Shown: positions 35,212 to 43,816 of the stretch, in pieces
Layout of the letters: each line of letters opens with the position of its first letter
Numbering within the stretch: position 1 is the first letter of the stretch
Assembly: GCA_964578605.1 (NCBI GenBank)
Contig: CAZODO010000011.1
Coordinates: forward strand, 16,544-80,543
DNA: 64,000 nucleotides
Reading direction: 5' to 3'
DNA from: JAXMHN01 sp964578605
Lineage (GTDB): Bacteria > Verrucomicrobiota > Verrucomicrobiia > Limisphaerales > SIBE01
Notes under the pieces: generated by a model
Told to the model about the DNA's origin: nothing
Seen by the model: only the letters and a program-made list of their open reading frames with translations
The model's database searches: none
Translations under genes and position numbers: made by a program

Positions 35212-36009
35212 GTGTCAGTGGCAATTCAAAACTCAGCCCCGCCAGTCTTGGAGATGACCGACGCTGCTGTTGGGTCTGTGCACACGCCCAGCGCAACGGC
35301 GCTCGATTCTGTGAGTTGGACAGTCCAAGCTGGAGAGTATTGGGTGGTCGCGGGCGTGCCGGGCTCGGGCAAATCGGACTTGCTAACGACTGCCGCCGGC
35401 CTGATGCGCCCGAGACGGGGCGTGGTCCGGTTGTTCGGCGAGGATCTCGTCGGCCTCGATGAAAAACGGCGGGTTTCCGTGCAGCTGCGAGCCGGGCTGG
35501 TTTTCGGTTCCGGGGGGCGCCTTTTTAACCAGCTCACGTTGGCGGAGAATCTGGCGTTGCCGTTCTGCTATCATCGCAACTGCAGACTGGAAGCAGCGAG
35601 CGGACGCGTCGACGAGGTCCTGAGAGCCACCGGCCTGCTTGAGTTCGGGAACGCATCGCCGGGCCTGTTAAACCGGAACTTGCGGGAACGCGCAGCGCTG
35701 GCAAGGGCACTCGTTCTTGCGCCGGAACTGTTGTTCCTGGACAATCCGTTCGCCGAAACGGACCCGCGGGAGACGCGCTGGTGGCTGGGGTTTCTGGACC
35801 GTTTGCGGGAAGGAGAAGCGGTGTTGCAAGGCAAACGGCTGACGGTGGTGATCGGCGCCGACGATTTGCGGCCGTGGACCCGGCGGGAAGCTCGATTCGC
35901 TCGCCTTGACCAAGGCCGGTTTGAGATGGTGGGCAGCCGGGACGCGCTCGTGGATCGAGCGAGTCCGGAATTGCGCGAATTGCTGCCGCTTGATTGGCTT
36001 GGGAAGTAG
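35212..36009 (+). CDS. mlaF: MlaF-like ABC ATP-binding subunit with degenerate catalytic motifs
   Basis: This 265-residue protein aligns along its length with MlaF-type ATPases. Walker A is intact (GVPGSGKS, residues 48-55). Other motifs are changed: the Q-loop Gln is Gly99 (LVFGSGG), the LSGGQ signature is LNRNL (153-157, followed by normal RERAALARAL), the Walker B catalytic Glu is Asn178 (LFLDNPFAETDP), and the switch His is Ala216 (VVIGADDL). By family rules such a protein could bind ATP but should hydrolyse it poorly. The frame is intact and GTG at 35212 directly follows the mlaE stop, so it is not a pseudogene in the ordinary sense. It may be structural, regulatory or use unusual chemistry. 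It sits between the permease and MCE genes. Confidence 0.88.
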   Translation: MSVAIQNSAPPVLEMTDAAVGSVHTPSATALDSVSWTVQAGEYWVVAGVPGSGKSDLLTTAAGLMRPRRGVVRLFGEDLVGLDEKRRVSVQLRAGLVFGSGGRLFNQLTLAENLALPFCYHRNCRLEAASGRVDEVLRATGLLEFGNASPGLLNRNLRERAALARALVLAPELLFLDNPFAETDPRETRWWLGFLDRLREGEAVLQGKRLTVVIGADDLRPWTRREARFARLDQGRFEMVGSRDALVDRASPELRELLPLDWLGK

Positions 36010-36011
36010 CT

Positions 36012-37169
36012 ATGCCTGTCCAAGATCTGACGCCTCAGCTTCGCACGCGCCTGGGCCGCGTGGAACGTGCGGTCGGGTGGTTTGTCATGCTGGCCACGCT
36101 CCTCCTCCTGGCAGGGTTCGGCTACTACGTGTACCACACTGCGCAACGAAAAGGTTGGTTTCTCAGAAAGCTCCGTTACCACACGTTTTTGCAGTCGGCC
36201 GCGGGCTTGCGGGTGGGCGACCCGGTCAAGCTGATGGGGTTCGACATTGGGCAGATTACCGAGATCACCGCCATGCCGCCGTTCAGCCCGTGGGGCAATG
36301 TGTACATCCAGTTTGTGGTGCGCGAGCCGTTTGATGGCTATATCTGGACGGATTCCTACGTGAAGATGGCCAGTTCCGGGTTGCTCGGCGGCCGGACGCT
36401 TGAAGTCGTGCAAGGCGGCACCACCGGCCAAACCAACCTCCAGGCGAGTTACGATATCGATCCCAAGACCGACCGGGTGAAGGGGGTTTGGAGCGGCGGC
36501 GAGAAAAAGTACGTCCCCTACCCGGCGGATTCGAAAGGGTATGGTTTTCCCCCGGCCACCGAATCACCGGTCATTACCGATCGATTGGATGAGCTGGCGA
36601 GTCAGATCGGAACCGCGCTGCCTGGAATTTTCAACCTGACCAACCAGGTCAACCTGGTGCTTTCGAACGTGGCCAGTGCGACCGCGAATGCCGATGCTCT
36701 GCTGGCCCAGGCACGCCCCATGGTCACCAACGTCACCTTGATCACAGGGTTGCTCACCAATGGCCAGGGCGCCCTCGGCGAGTGGGTGATCCCAACGAAT
36801 ATCAGCTTTCAACTCGAGCGCACGCTTGCTTCCGCGCACGCCACGCTCGATACGGCGAACACGAACGTGGCGACGCTCGGCTCGAGTCTGAATCTCACCC
36901 TCGAGAACCTGGCCAATATCACCAGCAACTTGAACAACCAGGTGCAGACCAACGACCAGATCCTCAGCCAGATCTCGGAGGCGATTGTCAATGCCGACAA
37001 CCTGATCCAGGGCCTCAAGCGGCATTGGTTGCTTCGCTCGGCTTTCAAAGACGAACCGAAACCTGAGGAACCTGCCCCTGGCCAACCCAGTGCCCCTTCG
37101 CCGGGGACGCCTCTCCCCGCCCCCACGGCCGGTCCCAAGACGGGGAAACGCATTCCGCTCGGCCGTTGA
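36012..37169 (+). CDS. mlaD: MCE-domain (MlaD-like) lipid transport protein
   Basis: This 385-residue bitopic protein has an N-terminal membrane anchor (about residues 20-45), one MCE domain (SAAGLRVGDPVKLMGFDIGQITEI ... YVKMASSGLLGGRTLEVVQGG; quoted in part) and a long C-terminal region with Asn-rich, helix-forming repeats (LTNQVNLVLSNVASATANA; LENLANITSNLNNQVQTND), then a Pro-rich tail. MCE proteins form hexameric rings that carry lipids across the periplasm; the long helical part could form a tube. ATG at 36012 is chosen: it lies 2 bp after the ATPase stop with GGGAAG six bases upstream. It completes the E-F-D operon. Confidence 0.9.
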   Translation: MPVQDLTPQLRTRLGRVERAVGWFVMLATLLLLAGFGYYVYHTAQRKGWFLRKLRYHTFLQSAAGLRVGDPVKLMGFDIGQITEITAMPPFSPWGNVYIQFVVREPFDGYIWTDSYVKMASSGLLGGRTLEVVQGGTTGQTNLQASYDIDPKTDRVKGVWSGGEKKYVPYPADSKGYGFPPATESPVITDRLDELASQIGTALPGIFNLTNQVNLVLSNVASATANADALLAQARPMVTNVTLITGLLTNGQGALGEWVIPTNISFQLERTLASAHATLDTANTNVATLGSSLNLTLENLANITSNLNNQVQTNDQILSQISEAIVNADNLIQGLKRHWLLRSAFKDEPKPEEPAPGQPSAPSPGTPLPAPTAGPKTGKRIPLGR

Positions 37170-37229
37170 AATCAGTCCGAGAACGGGCGAAGGAGTTAAG
37201 ACACGGTTTCCAGCACGACTCTTTGTCGT

Positions 37230-37910
37230 ATGTGCGGGCGATACACGGAATCGAAACGAATCGCAGACGTCAAATCTCGAATCGAGTTTGACCGGGCGCA
37301 GATGGAGTTGTTCCCGCGCTTCAACATTGCGCCTGCGCAGATGGCGCCGGTTGTCGTGGTTCAGGGCGGGGAAACGCTGCTCAAACCCATGCGATGGGGT
37401 CTCATTCCGTTCTGGGCGAAAGATCCGGGCATCGGCAACCGGATGATCAATGCTCGCGCGGAGACCTTGAACGAAAAGCCGGCTTATCGCGCCCTCATAA
37501 AGCGCCGCCGTTGTCTCGTGGTCGCCGACAGCCTTTATGAATGGCAGAAGCTCCCCGACTCGAAGGCCAAGCAGCCCATGCGCATCCTGCTCCGGGACGA
37601 GTCCGTATTCGGGTTTGCTGGACTGTGGGATCGTTGGACTTCGGTTGACGGATCTGAGCTTGAGACCTTCACCATTATCACGGGCGAGCCGAACGAGTTG
37701 GTGGCTCCGATTCACAACCGCATGGCAGTGATCCTCCCTGTGGACCACCATTCCCAGTGGCTCGATACTCAGTTCCAGGACACCGGCAGCTTATCGGCTC
37801 TGCTCAAGCCCTATCCTGCGGGGGAAATGAAGGCTTACCCCGTCAGCACGCGCGTGAATAATCCCAAGCTTGACGATCCTGAATGCATCGAACCGATGGC
37901 CTCAAAATGA
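37230..37910 (+). CDS. SRAP-family abasic-site DNA-protein crosslinking protein (YedK/HMCES type)
   Basis: This is a 226-residue protein beginning MCGRYTE. After removal of Met1 the new N-terminal Cys forms a thiazolidine crosslink with abasic sites in single-stranded DNA (family knowledge). Also conserved are FNIAPAQ, MRWGLIPFWAKD, INARAET, RRCLVVADSLYEWQ with the active-site Glu, FAGLWDRW, FTIITGEPNELVAPIHNRMAVIL with the catalytic His, and VSTRVNNPKLDDPECIEP. Length matches the family. It lies 60 bp after the MCE gene with no functional link visible, and is usually part of the DNA damage response. No LexA-type operator was identified. Confidence 0.95.
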   Translation: MCGRYTESKRIADVKSRIEFDRAQMELFPRFNIAPAQMAPVVVVQGGETLLKPMRWGLIPFWAKDPGIGNRMINARAETLNEKPAYRALIKRRRCLVVADSLYEWQKLPDSKAKQPMRILLRDESVFGFAGLWDRWTSVDGSELETFTIITGEPNELVAPIHNRMAVILPVDHHSQWLDTQFQDTGSLSALLKPYPAGEMKAYPVSTRVNNPKLDDPECIEPMASK

Positions 37911-38122
37911 ACAGGCGGCCCGACGTTGTTGAACCTGGTACCGCCCGCTTTCTGAATCGCGCCGGGATTCCTCTTCCGGCTACGCGCTCCTAGCCAAGCG
38001 CCCGGAATCAACGATGGGAATAGGGCGAAACCTGATTGTCATAAAGGGTGAACCCTTGCAGGCGGCGGTTTGCGGCACTCTGATTTCCCTTTATTCATAA
38101 TGGCCTGCTGCTAAATTAGCTC

Positions 38123-39358
38123 ATGCCATTCAGTGCTTTAGGGCTGTCGCGGGAAGTGGTGCAGGGCGTCAAGGCGATGGGTTACGTCGAGCCTACCCCT
38201 ATCCAGCTTCGCGTCATCCCTCTCATTCTTAACGGGCAGGACGTCATCGGCAGTGCGCAGACGGGCACTGGGAAAACGGCTGCTTTCGCACTTCCTATTC
38301 TAACCAAACTGGGCCGCCATGAACCCGGCATCCGAGTCCTGCTGCTGGAGCCCACGCGCGAACTCGCCGCCCAGGTGGAGACTGCGATCCGGGATTTCGC
38401 GCGCTTTACCAATCTGCGAGTGGCGGTGGTATTCGGCGGGGTGGGATATGGGCGCCAGCACGAGGCTTTGAAATCGGGGGTGGATGTGCTGGTAGCGACG
38501 CCTGGGCGATTGCTCGATCACATTGGCCAAGGCACCTGCCGGCTCAACACCGTCCAGTACCTGGTCCTGGACGAAGCGGATCGCATGCTGGACATGGGCT
38601 TTCTTCCTGATGTCCGAAAGATCGTGGAGCGATGCCCGCGCGAGCGGCATACCTCGCTTTTCTCCGCGACAATTCCACCGCAGATCGACTCGCTCATTCG
38701 CTGGGCGATGAAGACCCCAGAAACGGTCGAGATAGGGATCCGCCGGTCGCCCGCCCAATCGGTCAAGCACGTGATCTACCCGGTTGCCGAGGCCCAAAAG
38801 TCGGAGTTCCTATGCGAGTTGCTCAAACGGGTCAATTATGACTCGGTGATTGTTTTCTGCCGGACGAAAGAGCGGGCGGACCGGATTGGCAACATGCTCA
38901 AGAAAAGGAACCATGCGGTAACGATCCTGCATTCGAACCGCACCCAAAGGGAGCGGGAGCAGGCCTTGCGCGGGTTCCGAGACGGCAAATTTGAAGTGCT
39001 TGTGGCTACCGACATCGCCGCGCGCGGCCTGGACATCGCGAACGTGAGCCACGTGATCAACTACGACGTTCCGCAACACCCGGAGGATTACGTCCATCGC
39101 ATCGGGCGCACTGGGCGGGCGGAGGCGAGGGGCGATGCCTTCACGTTGATGGTGGCGGCGGATATCAAGCATGTGGAAGCCATCGAGCGGTTTATCACGC
39201 AGAAGATCCTGCGTGTGAAGCTCGATGCCTACAACTACCAGTACACGGCGCTTTTCGAAGAGGGGAAACCCGGCCGGCCCCAGTCGTCCGGACGCATCCA
39301 AGGTGTCCGTCTTAGCGGCGGCTACTATTGCGGTCCGGCGCGCCGCAAGAGGCGGTAA
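38123..39358 (+). CDS. DEAD-box ATP-dependent RNA helicase (RhlE-like)
   Basis: This is a 411-residue helicase with every core motif: Q motif (FSALGLS...GYVEPTPIQ), I AQTGTGKT, Ia PTRELAAQ, Ib TPGRLLDH, II DEAD (LDEADRMLDMGFLPD), III SAT, IV VIVFCRTK, V ATDIAARGLDI, VI HRIGRTGRA. It unwinds short RNA duplexes and probably acts in ribosome assembly or RNA decay. The C-terminus is short (KPGRPQSSGRIQG) with a small basic tail (ARRKRR), as in RhlE. It is likely monocistronic: 212 bp of unassigned sequence lies upstream and the next gene is convergent. Confidence 0.95.
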   Translation: MPFSALGLSREVVQGVKAMGYVEPTPIQLRVIPLILNGQDVIGSAQTGTGKTAAFALPILTKLGRHEPGIRVLLLEPTRELAAQVETAIRDFARFTNLRVAVVFGGVGYGRQHEALKSGVDVLVATPGRLLDHIGQGTCRLNTVQYLVLDEADRMLDMGFLPDVRKIVERCPRERHTSLFSATIPPQIDSLIRWAMKTPETVEIGIRRSPAQSVKHVIYPVAEAQKSEFLCELLKRVNYDSVIVFCRTKERADRIGNMLKKRNHAVTILHSNRTQREREQALRGFRDGKFEVLVATDIAARGLDIANVSHVINYDVPQHPEDYVHRIGRTGRAEARGDAFTLMVAADIKHVEAIERFITQKILRVKLDAYNYQYTALFEEGKPGRPQSSGRIQGVRLSGGYYCGPARRKRR

Positions 39359-39393
39359 TCGGGCCGCCGACCGCCCCTCGCTGCGCGAGTGTT

Positions 39394-40953
39394 TTAAGCT
39401 TCCTCGACCACTTTCCAGCCGAGTCCGTCCGCCAGCGCGTAGACTTCTTGTTTGAGATCGCCGTAGACGGTGACGCGGTGCCATCCCCAGTTGTCCCACT
39501 GCGTGAAGAGCTTCTCGAAATCGCCGGCCGGCTCGACGCAAAGCTTGGTGCGGCACGCGCGATCGTCCGGGTCATTGGCGACGGCTTTGCCCTGGTGGAA
39601 CAGGATTTCCTTCCGTTCCTGGGCGACTTGCAGCGTGGTGGTCAGGTAACCCAGCGGGAGAAGCGACCGGACGGAAGCGCCCTGGCGATCCTCGGAATGC
39701 GTCAGGATCTCGAACGGATTGACCTGGCCTTCCGGTCCGAACGCTCTGTTCGAAGCCACGCAATGCGCATAGATAATTTGGCGCCGGGCGGTATCCATGA
39801 CGGGATCTGAGATGTATCCAGGACGGCCCTTGGTCAGAATCGCCATCGTGAGCATCGTCGCCGCTGATCGCGTGTCGCATTCACAGCCGCCCACCAGTCC
39901 TTCATTCAAGAGTTCGTAGAATCCCAGGCATGGATAGGCGTGAATATGTCCGCCGTAAAATCCACCCAGGCAATTGATCGTGATCGCTTGGGCGCCGTGT
40001 TTCTTGAGCATGGCTCTTTCGGCCAGGTACATCGCGGCGGATTCCTCGAGCGTTTGGCGGCTGACGCCCTCGATCTTGGCGGCGGCGTTCTGCCAACGGT
40101 CGGCTACGGCGCGCGACTCGTCTTGGTCGGCCGATTTCCAGGCATCGTTCAGTTCCGCAAAGGGCAGATGCACAATCGGAATCCCCATGATGTCCCCCGC
40201 GGGTCCGGATTCCGTGCCGCGAAACGCCAGGATCTTGGACGCTTTCATCTGTTGCAGGGCGTCTCGGGCAGAGATGGGCTTCAATGGATCGGGTGTGCAG
40301 CGCAATGCACCCGCGAGCCGGATCCGCTTCGTCCGCACGCGCTGCGTCGCGGCGACAAAGCTGGAGACCGGTTCCCCACGTTTGACCACGTCGAAGCATT
40401 TCACCGCCTCAACGAGGTCGTCGAAATCCGTCGAGGAAACAAAGCCGACATTCGGCGAGTGCGCGCGGAGGAACGCGGCGTTGTACACGAGGAAGCCGCC
40501 GCTGCCGGCATAGGTGAAATCGGCGTAAAGGACCGGCTTGCTGGAAGTGGCAATGGTTTGCACGACGCGATTCCAGCAATTCATCTGGACGACCACATAG
40601 CCGTCAATTCGGGCCGCTTTGTCGTCCTCGAGAATCTTCTTCGCTTGCTCTTCGCCCGTGGCCGTGGAGGAGAGGAACTCGAATCCCTTGCAGCGGCGGC
40701 CGAGTTCGGATGTGTACCGTTCCATCACCGGCCGGAAATCGAACCCGACATTGGGCCAATCGGGACCCGGCTGTTGCGGGGCGTGCAGGGCATAGACCAG
40801 GCGGATGCGGGGGGTGCCTGGCGTCTCTGCGGCATGGAGGAACCTGGGGCGCACCAGGGCGGCCGACCCGAGACAGGCAGCGCAGCCGGCAAGGAACTGG
40901 CGCCGGTTCCAACCACAGCAGGCGCATCCAATAGGCGAGGAGTTCTGTTGCAT
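39394..40953 (-). CDS. Tat-exported L-fucose/L-arabinose isomerase-like protein
   Basis: This is a 519-residue protein with an N-terminal Tat-type signal (NRRQFLAG followed by a hydrophobic stretch CAACLGSAALV). The signal region is unusually rich in cysteine (GCACC ... CAACLG). The body resembles sugar isomerases of the fucose/arabinose isomerase superfamily: VEAVKCFDVVKRGEP, a YLAERAML...AITINCLGG region, GLVGGCECDTRSAATMLTM, and LFTQWDNWGWHRVTVYGDL near the end, where the family usually has its metal and substrate-binding residues. An exported isomerase is odd because such enzymes are normally cytoplasmic; it may be a sugar-binding or oxidoreductase-type relative. It is divergently oriented from rfbA. 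Confidence 0.75.
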   Translation of the reverse strand: MQQNSSPIGCACCGWNRRQFLAGCAACLGSAALVRPRFLHAAETPGTPRIRLVYALHAPQQPGPDWPNVGFDFRPVMERYTSELGRRCKGFEFLSSTATGEEQAKKILEDDKAARIDGYVVVQMNCWNRVVQTIATSSKPVLYADFTYAGSGGFLVYNAAFLRAHSPNVGFVSSTDFDDLVEAVKCFDVVKRGEPVSSFVAATQRVRTKRIRLAGALRCTPDPLKPISARDALQQMKASKILAFRGTESGPAGDIMGIPIVHLPFAELNDAWKSADQDESRAVADRWQNAAAKIEGVSRQTLEESAAMYLAERAMLKKHGAQAITINCLGGFYGGHIHAYPCLGFYELLNEGLVGGCECDTRSAATMLTMAILTKGRPGYISDPVMDTARRQIIYAHCVASNRAFGPEGQVNPFEILTHSEDRQGASVRSLLPLGYLTTTLQVAQERKEILFHQGKAVANDPDDRACRTKLCVEPAGDFEKLFTQWDNWGWHRVTVYGDLKQEVYALADGLGWKVVEEA

Positions 40954-41124
40954 AGGCGGAGGATAAGTTCTTTTCGGTTTGAGTGCTTGTCATGGCGAAT
41001 ATGCCTTATGCAAAAGTGGCAGGGAAGCCGAATTTGCCGGCTGGGCGGGGCGCCGATTCGCTAAAGATCGGCCTTGAGAACTTTCCTTTCTTTGTCCTTG
41101 CGGGCGCTGTAGCTTGCAGGCCCG

Positions 41125-42009
41125 ATGAAAGGCATCGTCCTGGCTGGTGGAGCTGGCTCAAGGTTGTACCCGCTCACCCGGGTCGCCAGCAAACAGCTCC
41201 AGCCCGTCTACGACAAGCCGATGGTCTATTATCCGATCACGACTCTGATCGAGAATGGCATCCGGGAATTCTGCCTTATTTCGACCCCGCTGGACCTCCC
41301 GAGATTCTGCCAATTGCTCGGCGATGGTTCGGGCTGGGGCCTGAGCATCGAGTACCGGGAACAACCGCGCCCTGATGGGATTGCGCAGGCTTTCATCATT
41401 GCCGAGTCGTTTATTGGTTCGGATTCGGTGGTGCTCATCCTGGGCGACAATATCTTTTATGGCGGGGACACGTTTGCCAGGGCTTTCTCGGAATTTCAGC
41501 AGGGCGCCGCGATTTTTGGTTATCCCGTGCGCGATCCGCGGCGCTATGGCGTGGTGGAGTTCGACGCCTCGGGTCGTCCGGTTTCGGTCGAAGAAAAACC
41601 CGCCCATCCCAAGAGCGATTACGCCGTTCCCGGGATTTACATTTACGACAACGAAGTGATCGAGATTGCCAAGCGTCTCAAGCCCTCCAAACGTGGGGAA
41701 CTGGAGATTACGGACGTGCACCGCGCTTATCTGCAGCGCGGGCAGCTCAGAGTGTATCGGCTCAGCCGCGGTTTCGCGTGGTTGGATGCCGGGACAAGCA
41801 GCAGCTTGCACGAAGCCTCGGCCTACGTGCAAACGATCCAGAAAAGGCAGGGGACCATGGTCGGGTGCCCCGAAGAGGCGGCTTTCCAGCGCGGCTTCAT
41901 CTCGGTGGACCGCCTCTCGGCATTGGTATCGCGAATGCCGGAATGCGAGTATCGCGACTACCTGGAAGCGGTGGTTGCGGAAATGGGTCAAGCCCGGGAT
42001 GTTCCCTGA
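41125..42009 (+). CDS. rfbA: Glucose-1-phosphate thymidylyltransferase
   Basis: This 294-residue enzyme makes dTDP-glucose from dTTP and glucose-1-phosphate, the first step to dTDP-L-rhamnose. The nucleotide-binding start GIVLAGGAGSRLYPLT and SKQLQPVYDKPMVYYPI are diagnostic; VLILGDNIFYGGD, YGVVEFDASGRPVSVEEKP, and YAVPGIYIYDNEVIEIA are further conserved blocks, including the metal-binding Asp in LGDN. Length is standard. The following dehydratase gene starts 39 bp downstream, so these two steps are coupled. The epimerase and reductase needed to finish rhamnose (rfbC, rfbD) are not in the window. Confidence 0.96.
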   Translation: MKGIVLAGGAGSRLYPLTRVASKQLQPVYDKPMVYYPITTLIENGIREFCLISTPLDLPRFCQLLGDGSGWGLSIEYREQPRPDGIAQAFIIAESFIGSDSVVLILGDNIFYGGDTFARAFSEFQQGAAIFGYPVRDPRRYGVVEFDASGRPVSVEEKPAHPKSDYAVPGIYIYDNEVIEIAKRLKPSKRGELEITDVHRAYLQRGQLRVYRLSRGFAWLDAGTSSSLHEASAYVQTIQKRQGTMVGCPEEAAFQRGFISVDRLSALVSRMPECEYRDYLEAVVAEMGQARDVP

Positions 42010-42048
42010 GTGCATGCGACAAGAGAAAGAAAGTCACGACGGAAACCT

Positions 42049-43077
42049 ATGAATCTATTGGTCACGGGGGGCGCTGGTTTTATCGGATCGAACGTCGTGC
42101 AGCACGTGATCGACCGGCCGGAAGTCGAGCGCTTGGTGAACCTGGATTGCCTGACTTACGCCGGGCATCCCGAAAACCTTGCTTCGGTTGAAGAGCATCC
42201 GAAATACCTCTTCGAGAAGGTGGATCTGCGGGAGAAAGGCGAAGTCCTGCGGGTCGTGCAGGAACATGAAATCACCCATGTGCTCCATCTGGCGGCGGAA
42301 AGCCACGTCGATCGCTCGATTACGGGGCCCGGCGCCTTCATTCACACCAACGTGGTCGGGACCTTTCATCTGCTCGACGCGTGCCGGGAATGCTGGTCGA
42401 AGGGCGCGCCGGGTGTCCCGCGGCGGTTTCACCACGTCTCGACCGACGAAGTGTATGGGAGTTTGGGGCCGACCGGCTACTTCACGGAAACCTCGCCTTA
42501 TGCGCCGAATTCGCCCTACTCGGCCAGCAAAGCCGCCAGTGACATGCTGGTGCGCGCCTATCATCATACCTATCACCTGCCGAGCGTCATCACCAACTGC
42601 TCGAACAATTACGGGCCCTTCCAGCATCCCGAGAAGCTGATCCCCGTGGTCATTCAAAGCGTGATCACGCGCCGCCCCATTCCCGTCTATGGCGATGGCA
42701 TGAACGTGCGCGATTGGCTGCATGTGCGTGACCACGCCGAGGCTTTGTGGCAGGTGCTCGTCCGGGGCCGCGACGGCGAGACCTACAATATCGGCGGGAA
42801 CAATGAATGGCCCAATTTGCGGACGGTGCAAATGATCTGTGATTTCGTGGATGAACTGGCACCCAAGATCGGGGGGCAATCGCGGAGCCTGATCACGTTT
42901 GTCCAGGACCGGCCGGGCCACGACCGCCGTTACGCGATCGATGCCACCAAAATTCGGTCGGAGCTGGGTTGGAAGCCGGTTTACACCTTTGCGCGGGGTC
43001 TCCGGGACACGGTGCAGTGGTATCTAGAGAACCAGGCATGGGTGCGAGCGGTGCAGCAGTCTGGGAACTTGCTTTAA
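42049..43077 (+). CDS. rfbB: dTDP-glucose 4,6-dehydratase
   Basis: This 342-residue extended SDR enzyme converts dTDP-glucose to dTDP-4-keto-6-deoxyglucose. NAD-binding motif VTGGAGFIGSNVV; LHLAAESHVDRSI; catalytic STDEVYGSLG with the Asp-Glu pair; YSASKAASD with catalytic Tyr and Lys; CSNNYGPFQHPEKLIP; GDGMNVRDWLHVRDH; RPGHDRRYAID. The ATG at 42049 (MNLLVTGG) is chosen over an in-frame start at 42010 because it puts the Rossmann motif at the usual distance; GGAAA lies just upstream. It follows rfbA, giving the keto-sugar used for rhamnose or other deoxysugars in surface glycans. Confidence 0.96.
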   Translation: MNLLVTGGAGFIGSNVVQHVIDRPEVERLVNLDCLTYAGHPENLASVEEHPKYLFEKVDLREKGEVLRVVQEHEITHVLHLAAESHVDRSITGPGAFIHTNVVGTFHLLDACRECWSKGAPGVPRRFHHVSTDEVYGSLGPTGYFTETSPYAPNSPYSASKAASDMLVRAYHHTYHLPSVITNCSNNYGPFQHPEKLIPVVIQSVITRRPIPVYGDGMNVRDWLHVRDHAEALWQVLVRGRDGETYNIGGNNEWPNLRTVQMICDFVDELAPKIGGQSRSLITFVQDRPGHDRRYAIDATKIRSELGWKPVYTFARGLRDTVQWYLENQAWVRAVQQSGNLL

Positions 43078-43399
43078 GGGCGCCTCCAGGGTCCGTGGAA
43101 TGATGTGGAACATTGATCTGAGCAACCGACCTTCGACTTCGACGGGCACTGGATTCAACCTAAACGCACGTTAAACGCATGGCAAACTCATGATAAACGC
43201 ACCCAAACATGAATTTAACATGCGGTTAGCGTGCGGTTAGCGTGCGGTTAGCGTGCGGTTACAGCCGCAGCCGACGCCAATTCGATCGCTTCCGACGCGC
43301 GCTCCGCATCAGACCCGAGGCCCCACCCGTCGATCTTAGAAAAAACTCGCGTCAGCCGCCCGCTTTCCCCAACATCCCGGCGTCCGGAAAGCGGGTATT
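43078..43399. other. Gene-free spacer (322 bp) with an 11-mer array of a second type
   Basis: The middle holds the AAACGCA-type inverted array (43162-43261). No gene is visible on either strand, and no RNA gene or clear promoter was recognised in the 140 bp between the array and purS. Confidence 0.7.
43162..43261. repeat. 11-bp-unit inverted array of a different sequence (AAACGCA core)
   Basis: Five direct units begin AAACGCA, AAACGCA, AAACTCA, AAACGCA and AAACATG at 43162, 43173, 43184, 43195 and 43205. A 6-nt centre (aattta, 43212-43217) follows, then four reverse-complement-type units (ACATGCGGTTA once, GCGTGCGGTTA three times) at 43218-43261. Register is 11 bp except one 10-bp step. The architecture is the same as the TCACCCGT arrays, with unrelated unit sequence. 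Confidence 0.85.
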
Positions 43400-43636
43400 A
43401 TGAAAGCAAAGATCATTGTGACACCGAAGAAGGCCGTGGTGGATCCCCAGGGGAAAACCATCCAGCGCGCTTTGGAGCACATGGGTTATTCGGGCGTTCA
43501 GGCGGTGCATGTCGGGAAGTACCTGGAGATTGAAGTTGCCGGGGATCGTGAAGCGGTGCGCAAACAGATCGATGAAGCCTGCCATAAGCTCTTGAGCAAC
43601 CCGGTGATCGAGGATTACCACTTCGAACTGGAGTAA
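43400..43636 (+). CDS. purS: Phosphoribosylformylglycinamidine synthase subunit PurS
   Basis: This is a 78-residue subunit of the FGAM synthase complex (PurS-PurQ-PurL), which converts FGAR to FGAM in purine synthesis. MKAKIIVTPKKAVVDPQGKT is the family start, and GVQAVHVGKYLEIEV the conserved middle strand; the C-terminus (ACHKLLSNPVIEDYHFELE) also fits. It forms dimers that bridge PurQ and PurL. The presence of purS agrees with the small type of PurL downstream. A palindromic element separates it from purQ. Confidence 0.95.
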   Translation: MKAKIIVTPKKAVVDPQGKTIQRALEHMGYSGVQAVHVGKYLEIEVAGDREAVRKQIDEACHKLLSNPVIEDYHFELE

Positions 43637-43642
43637 CCAGTT

Positions 43643-43730
43643 CGGGGCGCCGGCTTGCGGCCGGCTCTCTCTCTATCGCCGTCGTTACGAACTCGCGGCG
43701 CCCTGAAGCCGGCTGCAAGCCGGCGCTCCG
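43643..43730. repeat. MITE/REP-like element with 23-bp terminal inverted repeats
   Basis: The left arm at 43643-43665 and the right arm at 43708-43730 are reverse complements at 21 of 23 positions; both contain GCGCCGGCTTGC. The 42-bp interior shows no pattern. It lies between purS and purQ and does not interrupt either gene. Confidence 0.85.
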
Positions 43731-43816
43731 AAGGACAACAGGCCAAACGGAGAATGACTGGCAAGAAGAGCGGACGCATTGACAACGTTCTGCTTTCCAC
43801 GGACAACTTACAGGTC

